Shown here: piece by piece, positions 41,923-53,500 of the stretch
How the letters are laid out: every line of letters begins with the position of its first letter
How positions within the stretch are numbered: position 1 is the stretch's first letter
From: Echinarachnius parma
Taxonomy: Eukaryota > Echinodermata > Echinoidea > Clypeasteroida > Echinarachniidae
Length of the DNA stretch: 64,000 bases
Assembly (NCBI GenBank): GCA_037951105.1
Contig: JBAMJV010003351.1
Span: 27,327-91,326 of the forward strand
Reading direction: 5' to 3'
Program-made: the position numbers and the translations under genes
The notes under the pieces: model-generated
The model's input: the letters and a program-made list of their open reading frames with translations, nothing else
What the model was told of the DNA's origin: nothing
Database searches by the model: none

Positions 41923-44900
41923 TAATAATAATGTTAGCCCAGTAGAGTTTATATTTATAGTAGCTGCACTATATAAATGCTCATATTATTATTATTATTA
42001 TTATAAATTGATAGAATACCAAGTTAATAAAATGACAAAGAAATTAACAAATAATGTATGCACATGGGTAAAACAAAAATACATAATGCAGTGTATATAG
42101 ATTAATGCCGAAGATACAAAAATACATTACATAAATAAACTCAAACATAGAAGAAACTCACCAGAAATTATTATACAAATGGAATGAAAATTAAAAATAG
42201 GCAAATCAAATTGGAGATCTCGGCTTCGATTCCCAACAAAATCCCATTTTCTTTGCTCATTTTTTCATCTAAATAAATTACCTTAGCCAAACCGTACACA
42301 ACATGAGTCTTGTTCTTATCGGGAAGCTCTTCAGGGTCCAAGGCTAGCACGCTGGTAAACTCCACAGAGCGGTCGTACACGCTGCTGCCATAGATCTCAT
42401 CAATGATGCAATGCAGGTCATGTCTGTGACGAAAAATAAAGACAAACAAAATTCCCTCTTTTGCAAGCCAAATTTCAAAAGTTGCGAGGTTATTGTTTAA
42501 TATGAAAGAAAATGTCATTTAATAGCATGCCTGAACAAAGTTAGGGCTTGAAATCTCTTCTTCGTGGAGTTATAGACCTAAATCTAATAAACCATCGTTC
42601 AACGGTTAATTGTGCATGAAACGTATATTCACCCGTCCAGAAAGTTCGCTCACGGATTCCACGGAGCGGCACATCGCTATGCGTGACCCCTATGTGACCC
42701 GCGCTAGCTACGTGACCCGCGCGTGAATAACAGTGGGTAAGCGCGATTACTAATCAAAATAACCAAACCTCGCTTAAACTGACTACATGTAATTATACAA
42801 TCTTCATTTTTTAGATTTTTTTTCCGTGACATACCTTTACAAATGTCGGCTTCACAATACCTTCATAAAAATAAGTGCAATATTGTTGTAATATTATGTT
42901 AAATCAGTTAAACTTCTTTTTTGACCGATATATAGTTTTATGGAGGGACTCATTCGTAGAATCCAAATTACAGGGCTGTTCGATCTGACTTTTGGTGTGT
43001 GTGTTACATTCATCCCCATCCGTCAACTGGAAACTGTTCAGACGTTTTGTAAAAGAGGGACTGTCCCTTTAAGAAAATTACAGATTTATAATATTAATGA
43101 AAGGTAGCATTTGCATAGTGTTCAATATAATATATATATATATATAACTAATACTTGAATCACTCCTTTGTGATCCAGCTGAAGTACAGGCGGCTTGCTT
43201 TGTTCGTAACTCCCTCCCCATGAATTAATTGAGTACAAAGGGCCGAGAGATTGGCTTGCCAATGACCTGAATTCGGATCTGTCTTCAATCACACGGTCCC
43301 CGTGGCCTAGTGGTTAAGGCGTCAGCGTTCCAAGCTGGAGACCTGGGTTCGAGTCCTGGCGGAGACCAATTTTTCGACCAGTGCCTTTTTTCATTTGGAG
43401 GATTAAAGGGAGGAACAATGCTTATTAAGCTACGCCTATCATTCTTCTTTCTCAATCATTTATGATTATTTTTTGCATTATTTAAAATATTGGAAGAAAC
43501 TAAAGCTGTATGTATTAGTTCACTTTTCGCTTATATATATATATATATATATATATATAAGCGAAAGGTGAACTAATACATACAGCTTTAGTTTCTTCCA
43601 ATATTTAAATTTAAATAATGCAAAGAATAATCATAAATGATTGAGAAAGAAGAATGATAGGCGTAGCTTAATAAGCATTGTTCCTCCCTTTAATCCTCCA
43701 AATGAAAAAAGGCACTGGTCGAAAAATTGGTCTCCGCCAGGACTCGAACCCAGGTCTCCAGCTTGGAACGCTGACGCCTTAACCACTAGGCCACGGGGAC
43801 CGTGTGATTGAAGACAGATCCGAATTCAGGTCATTGGCAAGCCAATCTCTCGGCCCTTTGTACTCAATTAATTCATGGGGAGGGAGTTACGAACAAAGCA
43901 AGCCGCCTGCACTTCAGCTGGATCACAAAGGAGTGATTCAAGTATTAGTTAGAACATATATATATGTATATAATTGCAAAGAATAATCATAAATGATTGA
44001 GAAGGAAGAATAATAGTAGGCGTAGCTTAATAAGCAATGTTCCTCCTTTAAATCCTCCAAATGAAAAAAAAGGCACTGGTCGAAAAATTGGTCTCCGCCA
44101 GGACTCGAATCTGGGTCTTTGGCTTGGACATTGGAACGCCAACGCCTTCACCACTAGGCCACGGGGACCGTGTGAATGAAGACAGATCCAAATTCAGGTC
44201 ATTGGCAAGCCAATCTCTCGGCCCTTTGTACTCGATTGATTCATGGGGAAGGAGTTACAAACAATGCAAGCCGCCTTTACCTCAGCTGGATCACAATGAT
44301 TCAAGTATTAGTTAATATATATATATATACAAGCGAAAAGTGAACTAATACATACAGCTTCCTTCTCAATCATTTATGATTATTCTTTGCAGTTATTTAA
44401 ATATTGGAAGAAACCAAAGATGTATGTATTAGTTCACTTTTCGCTTATATATATGTACATTATATATGTACATTATATATATATTTTTCTTTTTTTTAGT
44501 AAATTCTGTCTTAGTCTTAAAGAGATAGTTGAGTATTGGTCAACCTGCGGCATCATTACGGTACAAACTAATAGTTATAGCTCCACCATGCTCGAACAGT
44601 TATGTCTCCGTCCACATCCAACCATCCTTTCTCTTCATGTTACCATCACGTATGTTACTCTTCATCTTTTCATTGTGCTATGCACGTTGTTTTGTGTTGT
44701 GTCGTATTGTTTTGTTCTGCTCCTCGAAGTCTCTGTCGGCTCACCTTATATGTTTTTAGTAACTTTTACTGGAAGCAATTCAAACTGTAATGTACAATTT
44801 ATTGTTATTTTTTAAATTACGATTGTAAAGTATTATTCGAATTGTTTATGAATTATTATTCAATTGCCTTATTATTACTCGAGGGGTCCACAATCTACAA

Positions 44901-47457
44901 GCACTGCTTTTCAGTGGATCCCTCCATTTCCAAACATATCATTTATTGTATATGATTCTTATTTTCATTGTACATCTGTTTAATTATATAGTCAAGGAGC
45001 CTGAACATTCCTGTGCGATTTTTTGTATGAAAGCAAGCCACCTATCCAAATGTCTCAAGGGCACCCAAAATAACAATAAAAAACATGTTGGCAGTCTGAA
45101 ATCCCTGGCAGATGAAGATTGTGAAGGAAAAAAGGAAAACAACAAAATTGTACTTGGTAGACCTTTTTACTTTAAGGGGTAGGTCAATGTTGGTGTAGAG
45201 GGCGCTTCAAAATATAATATTTTTGCGAGGTGATACAAAACTAAGTGTAGATCTAAGAATTAGCATGTAATGTTAATTATAGAATTATAACTGACTTTAT
45301 TTGGTCGAAATCGGTTCAGAAACGACTGAAATATCCATAAATATATTGTTCATGATATATGTGACGGACCAACTTTTATTCGATAATTTAAGAAAATATT
45401 TAATTATAACACATTTTTGAAAATGTACCATACATTTCTTTGTTATTGCTTATGATGGTATCTCTATTGGTATAGTTATATTTATCAAGCATCACATTCA
45501 CTATGATTCACATTTTTAATCAAAATATGGTTGATACTTAAGATGTCTGGAGGGCGCCCTCTTTTAACAACTCCTTTTTTTTAATGAAAACAGCCCTGTT
45601 TCTTACCCGTGGCTGTTTGTTTGATTTTCTACCATTCAAGCATCATTGAATAATAACTGTTCATTTTAACGAAGGCTGACAATTCCTGTGAGCCCCATGC
45701 GACAACCATCTGCTTTTGTTCTGCATGAGCCTTCACCAGCATTTTCTTAGCAAGATAGCCAGTGGGCTCCATTTGTCTTCACATGTGACAAGAGTCGTTT
45801 CAGTGGGACCTTTGCTATTTGTGTAGCATTTGTTATGTGGTAGGCGATGACTGGCTGAACACCCTGCCTTCTGTCACGTGTGGCACCATTTAGAGAGGTA
45901 TATTAGGAACATCATAGGCATAGCGATCAAAGATCAGGTGGACTTCATCGGCATCACTGTATCTCTCCAGGTTACATGGTAACGGGTCGTGAACTGATCA
46001 GCCAGCTGGTTACAGCTGACGAATTCAGCGCACAGATCACTCTTGACCTTCTCAGGCTGCAGCGACATAACGATCATTTTGTTGTGAAAGGTCAATTAAT
46101 CACAATTAACTGTATAAGTGCCATAAAATCAGTCAATAATATTTAACGAGAAACAAACCATTGGGTAACATTATACAAATCCACATAATTTTTGTGAACA
46201 TTGAACATTGTTTAAAGTGACGCTATAATTTCAAATGATTTATGAGTATTTCTTGCAATTTATATAAATACATATGTTTCGGCATAATTGTCTGGTATAA
46301 AAACAAAATATTATTTTCATTTTTTGTTATGGGTTTCCCAAAGTTGTTATTTAGATCTAACAATGACAAAACTATGTTCGTGACCCATTTACAATCTGAT
46401 TTCACAATTATAGACACATGGAAGTGAGGAAGTGATAAGAAAGTGTAAACCCGGGATTCTTCCCTTCGAAGGCCCAAAACACGAAACATAAGAAAACAAA
46501 GACAAATATAGAGCCTTATGATCTTGGTATACATTTATCAATGGCGGATCGATAGGATCTTATAAAAGAGGGGGCGGCACTTTGAGTTGACAAACAAAGA
46601 AAATAAAGATCCCCAAATTATGAACACAATAGAAAATCATGCTTCAACGTATAAATCAAGGTAAAAAGGTAAAAGGGTAGGGGTGGGGCACGTGGCCCCT
46701 GCACCCCCTCTCCCTGAATTGTGTTATTGTATGATTATGTTATTTTATAAAAATGTATCCATGTTATTTAAACTCAACCGGATCTTTCCAAAAACGAAAC
46801 CTGACCACCTTCCTGTTATTGTAATATTTTCTCGGATGTTCCTGGTATATAGCGCTAGTGCTCGAAAAACAACCTAACGTAATCAACATGGGATAACCGA
46901 TTATACCATAATATCAAAATATAAATATAAGGCACTAAATGCAGGACATCTGATCTTCGCAAACCTATGTGTTTTTTTTTTTTGGGGGGGGGGGGGGAAC
47001 TTAGAGCGATAATGTAAACTCTTTGACATGCAATCGATTTCTCACTAAATATTACTAAATATAAATAAAATAATCATGAAGGTTTGTCTCTGCTATTTTC
47101 ACAATTACACTAAAGAGCATTATGATATCATCATATTGCTTCAGATTTGTGTTCTGTAGAGTCTTGTGCATCTTTTGATACCAAATTTGACTGCATAATA
47201 TCTTCGGTTAATCTGTCACGTGTCATTTTAAGTCACGTGTTATACAAAGGACTTGAAATTGCACGTTCAGTTATATACAAAAACGCATTGAAATGTTTAA
47301 GATATTTCAAACGTTACACAATTTGTATTTGAAGTTCTTCGAATGGCATTCAATGTTATTTTTGAAAGTTTTAAAAATGATATAAACGAGAAAAAAATAA
47401 TAAAACAATAAAACACATAAGAAAAAAAAATAAATAAAGGCATAAGAATATGAGTTC

Positions 47458-47520
<63 letters not shown>

Positions 47521-50500
47521 GTGGCTACTTATACAGCGCACGTTCCGTCTTTCGACGCTCGCGGCGCATTACTATTATTACCCCGGTCATCGGATACATA
47601 CTGCACTCAATCCAGCACACAAAGTGCACATTGTCCACTCCCTGGGGAGCATTCCAGCTAGGCAACCTCGTAGATGCACACAGTGCGAAGTTTACTCCTA
47701 ATAGTGTATTGTTTGTATCTGATTTTACTAAATCATTATAATAGAGGTAAAACATGTTTGATTATGAAATGTACATAATGTAGAATAGGGAAAATAGATA
47801 TAGATTATAGAGTTCAAATACATAATAGGCCTTTATATAGATTATAATACAAACAATAAACAATTGAATAAAGTGATTTGCTTACTAATAACAATTTAAT
47901 GATATATCTGACAAAAATGCACTTATCCTTTTTTTTCTGTTTGTTTTGCCAATATTAAAGGAGAATTCCGGACGAGTTTTTAAAAAGTACAGTATATTGG
48001 AAATAAATCTATGGATGTGCTTGAATATTTTCAGGATTTGACTCTCTTTGGTTGATTTCTAAGAGATTTTTCTAATGTCATTAACTCTGAGGAAATAATT
48101 AAATTTACTGCACACAATCATGAGACCCTTACGTAGCACCCTCACTTTGCTCAATTTCTTGAGTAGGCTTGAATCCTGTGCCACTGCATTGTGATCACTG
48201 CATGTGTCATTCATAATAGCCGGCCATGCAGAGCCAGGAAAATCAATAACCACGTTTACAGGACTTTGTGTCTATTCAAATTCCAATGAAAGCCAAATGT
48301 TTACAATTTCGGGCAGGCAAGTATTTTCAAACGGTTCAACAATGCAGTAATGCTCAAAGGCACGGTAGAGTGGCGCATCGTGGACTAAACTATTCATGAT
48401 CGAGCATTGTATTGGTCCGATCAAAAGAATACATTCGCTGCAGTGTACAAACATAGATAAGCGCATAGTGAGGGTCGCACGTCACAAATTGGTGCATTGT
48501 GGGATAGAACAAGCTCGCTCGCGAATTTGTGTCATTAGAATTTCAAAGCCAATTATAAGAACCCACAATCATACTTTTTTCACACAAAATTGTGTTTATT
48601 GACATAGAATATCTGTCTTTCAATCATTAGAAGCTTGAAATCGTGTGGAAGTCCACTTTAACACTGAACTAATACTGTAATACAGAAGTAAGCAATGAGT
48701 GTAAATATTGTGTAGGTGTAGGGAAAGATAAGGGAAAATAAATGAAGCGGCAAAGGCAGTAGTGCTTACCTCAACTCTCAGTCAAATTATTGTTTATTTG
48801 TTAAGTTGGAAGATTCTTTTTATTCATGTACACGATAATACAATCAAACAAAGTAATGGGCATGGAAATAAACAATCATGATAAAAAAAAATGATAATCC
48901 TACCAAAGAAAAACAAAGTGACCTACTCTACATCTTTAAACAATGTTACAATTGTTTTTAATGTTGTAGGCCATTTTCTGAGCCATCGTACCCTTTTAGG
49001 TTGTACTGGTGAGTCAGTGTTTCAACAAGTCCACACAATTATAAGTTGTATTTGACTCATATAAATGTTCATTGGAGTACACACATGTCTATCATGAATG
49101 AGCACTTAACCAGGGATATTAACATTAATAATAACATAATTATGCTGTTTGAATCCGTTACATTGCATACTTGTCATTGATGGTGACCTAACCTCCTATG
49201 GAGAAGCATGTTCTTTATTGGGATAAGATCTTCAAGAGGGATCACTATTAAACAGCTTGTATATGGCAGCTTTTCAAAGATTTAAATCCTCGAACTGGTC
49301 AGGTTGATGGTTTAAACAGCTATTGTATATCATGTGACTGCACATGTCTCCAGGACTCATTAACCATTAAATTGTTCACTCAAACACTGTTCTCACTGAT
49401 GAAGCTCAGGGCAGTTCCTGTGTTAGCTGTCAACTGCACAACATCTATGGTTCAAGAACTATATGACTGTAGACATGTATACTGCCATTTGTGATCTGAG
49501 ACTTATATCATATTATCGAGCACATCATTGATACCCCTTAGCGGATGATGTACTTTACAGAAATGTATATGATCTTACATGACGTCTAGTTTTAGAGGGA
49601 TATCATTCATGAAAATGCTTAAATTTACATCAGCATATCCACAATTATAGTATAGGGTATTTCACATTTGTGAAAATACCAATATAATTATAATATGTTA
49701 TATTGGCATCTGACGATAACTGGTTTATTTATGTGATAATGTAGCCTGATGATTGTGGTTTGATTGGTCACTTTGTAGTTTTTCCCCTCTTTTAGGATCT
49801 TCATCCTGCTAGCCTTGATAACGATTCTACTCCCTTCCTTTAGTACAATGTGAGAATATAAATGGACTTATACTTGCACTAGTAAGTAGTGTAAACAGTT
49901 TTTAAAATTTTTTATTTAGAAAAGTAGTTGTTAACATAACAAGGCGCGCTCCATACACCTCAAGTATCAACCATATTTTGATCAAAAATAGAATCATAGT
50001 AAATGTGATGCTTGGTAAATATAATTATACCAAATAGAGATCCCATCAAAAACAAATGTTTAGTGCATTTTCAAAAATGTGTAATGATTTATTCCTAATT
50101 TCTTGAATTATCGAATCAAAGTTGGTTCCTCACATATATGATGAATGATACATTGATGGATATTTCAGCCGTTTCTGAACCGATTTCGACCAAATAAAGT
50201 TTGTTCTATAATTAACATTACATGATAATTCTTAGATCTACACTTAGTTTTTCATCACCTCGCCCTCTATACATGTACCAATATTGACCTACCCCTAAAA
50301 ATAAAAAGGTCTACCAAGTACAATTTTGTTGTTTTCCTTTTTTCCCTCACAATTTTCATCTGCCAGGGATTTCAGACTGCCAACATGTTTTGTATTGTTC
50401 TTCGGGGTGCCCTTGAGACATTTGGATGGGTGGCTTGCTTTCATACACAAAATCCCACGGGACTTTATTTACGTGGACATGCTCCCGGACTAATACCATA

Positions 50501-53500
50501 ATGTAACCTTTGTTTTGTTTTGTACAATGATATGTATATTGATTTATGTTGGAAATGAAATAAACTAAACTGAACTGAACTGAAAGGTTTACACAATTAC
50601 AAACGACTATTACAAAATAAAAACCCTGTTATCATTAAAAAAGGAGCTGTTACAACTCAAAAGGGTGCTCTCTAAAAACTCATTGGTTTTAGCTATTTTT
50701 TCATACAAAATTGTGCATTTAATTTTTTTTTAAAATAATGATTCAATAGAGATATCATAAACAACTATCTAAAAACCTATTTAGATTTTTTTTCAAAGTA
50801 GTCTATGAGCATTTTTTGTATTTTTCTAAAAAGTCGAAATGTCCCCCGGCCGGTAGACTTATGAATACAATATTTTGAAATCAAATTTTCCACTATGAGA
50901 GCATTTGAAAGGGAATGATTCTCATTTTACATACCGTATTTCATTCAAGGAACTTTCAAATGGAATTAAAACCAACTAATTTAGAGTCAAGGGGCATTTC
51001 GGGAAGTACCAATTAATACTCAAGTGTACCTCAAGTTTAGTCTCTATTAGCTTAATTTGATAAATTTAGTAGAATACTGGCCATTAATTAGTTTCTCACC
51101 TTTTGCAGAACCCTAAGTAGTCCAGGACTTGTTCGCGTGTGTACACAGTGCCCAGTGGGTTACCAGGGTTGATCAGCAAAAATGCCTTCACCTTGTGGCC
51201 CTAGGAAAAAAAGAACATCATTAATAAATACAAATATAATTTTCAGTTTTGATAACCAAAAAGGGTATACACCAACTCCTCTAAAATTACAAAACAATTT
51301 ACAATATTTGTGGCCCTCATACTAGGCAGTATGACCATTTACACGCCATGCCCAGTTTCCTGGTCGTACAGAGTACATATAGACAATACATATATTTGTA
51401 TGTCAATTCATGCTAGCCAGGCCATGCATTGCCTAGGCAATGCCTATGACACACATCAGTATGGTAATGTATGTATGAGTGGGACAGACCAAAATGCCAT
51501 CCTTTGAATGATTCTTGACATGAAAACTTTAGATAATAAAAGCATACTGCATACTGCATAGAGTACAGAGCACTATAACACTGATTGCCTATTTAAATAA
51601 AATTCATTCGGATGGGCATATCTCAGCTAATACTTAACATTTTTAATTGATTTTCGGTATTTGGACATTATTTTTGATGCTCTTTCGGAAAATGAAGTTC
51701 AAATTTGAAAATTCTAAAAAATGATTTTTGATGACATCACACTTCACCACTCTATAAAGAACAAACACGACCAAATAGAGGCTACATTGTATATATACAT
51801 GCACAGCAACCATACCATATGCTACATTTTAACCCATTGCCTACATGAACCTGGTGGGTCCTATATCAAGTCTATGGGAATTGCAAAATGTAGTTTATTT
51901 GGTTAGTATTGGGAGTTTATAAATCTCACCCTTTTCTGTGCTTCCTTCAGCGCATCTTCCAGGAACTGAGTAGTCATCTCATATGGCTTTGTCCCATCAG
52001 CTCCACACTTGAAAATACAAACAGTTGAACAATTATATCCTCAACACAATGTTTAAAAACATGGTCAAGTGATCCATTAAATTCATATAATCTTTCCAAA
52101 AATGATAATTTGAGACGTCAATCATACAACACTAACATTATTAGATAATTCTGAATTGTTCTAGTAGTTTTATAGAAGAGAACATTGTTTACCTAGTGAA
52201 AAAAGTGAAAATAATGTTCTTAGATTTTATCACCTTTTTTCTATTCATGTTGGCTACAATCGAAAAAGTGTTTCTGGAATACTTATTCAATCATATACAT
52301 ATATATATATATATATCCATAGTTAGGGAGATATTAACAACAAATCAAAACCCATTTCATTCTACTGCGTCCATATAAGCCAAACGACAAGGTACAGGAG
52401 AAATGTGGAAGCTCCAAGTGACTTTGTTTACATTTGACAAAGTTAATGGATCACTATAAAAGAAAAACTGGTGTTTCTCTTGGTTGCATGATAGCAAGCA
52501 TAATAAATAAAGTATCAATTTAGAGCTTACATTACGAGACGATAAGGACTAGACCACTCTTTGTCAGATCTAAACCGGTTCCATGCTTCTATTGGTAATA
52601 TGGTTACGAGAACTGCTAGAGCTTTGACTAAGTCAGTTTTGTAGATTTTGAGGTTCCTACTAGATCCCTAGTGGTTCTTTTAAATTCATAAGATTTTCTA
52701 AAAGTCATTTTTGAGACTTCAAATATACATCAAGCTCCTAAAGGATATATGATTTCTTTCTACCATTCAATCATCATAGGATTGCAACTATTTCGTTTTT
52801 GGATGATGAAAGGAGGCAAGTTTTAAAAAATGGATATGTACACGTGCTATGAAATTTAAATGCATTCAAGTGCATTTCGGTGGTTGAAGGTCGAAGAGAG
52901 AGAAGGGCCCCATGTCACTTTCTGTACTTCGGAGATAATCATGCTAAGAGTTTGAAAGCTACGTAGTAATCAATGGTAGAGCTCTCTCTATTAAATCGAA
53001 TTCATATTTGACAAAATTATTATACATTATATACCTCACATCAAGAATCCTATTTATTTTGTTTGTTTGCTGAGCGGGCAAAAAATCAATATGATCTTCT
53101 TTGTTTGTTTTGTTTTTATTTAGTTTGTTTGTTTTCTGAGCGGTCATATTGAGAAAGAGGACCGCTAGTTTAACCAATCAGATTGCAGGATTCTTGGATG
53201 TGAGGTATATAAACATAATTATTATCTTAACATGTTGCATCACATAGAGGAGGCTCCTACCCGCGCAAGATGGTATGTATAACTCTATTTAGCTCCAAAT
53301 CAACTTAAACCCCTTCTCATGCTCACCCGACAATATGAAGTATCATAATTCCTAAAATAAGCAACACTTTTGACCACTGGCAGTGATTACCTTGCTGCTT
53401 AAAGGGAATGTGAAGGTTTTGACGCCGGCATTAGTGAAAAAAATGAACGGTATGGAACCATATATGGGTGAAGCAGCAAGTACGGTGTCTGAAAATGAGA

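Larger units (their letters stand above)
43147..43949. mobile_element. ~0.8 kb palindrome of two tRNA-bearing units around (TA)n
   Basis: Unit 1 (43147-43519) and unit 2 (43572-43949) are near-identical inverted copies. Each is bounded by ACTAATAC and GTATTAGT and contains one tRNA-Gly-like gene. Between them lie cacttttcgc, (TA)n and gcgaaaggtga. Outer flanks are also TA-rich. A truncated third unit follows (43969-44312), then a mini-palindrome of the inner end (44334-44448). Confidence 0.8.

Noticed and set aside
44387-44815. 142-codon plus-strand open frame with hydrophobic stretches
   Set aside because: It begins in the mini-palindrome and runs through AT-rich repeat DNA; no splice or family support.
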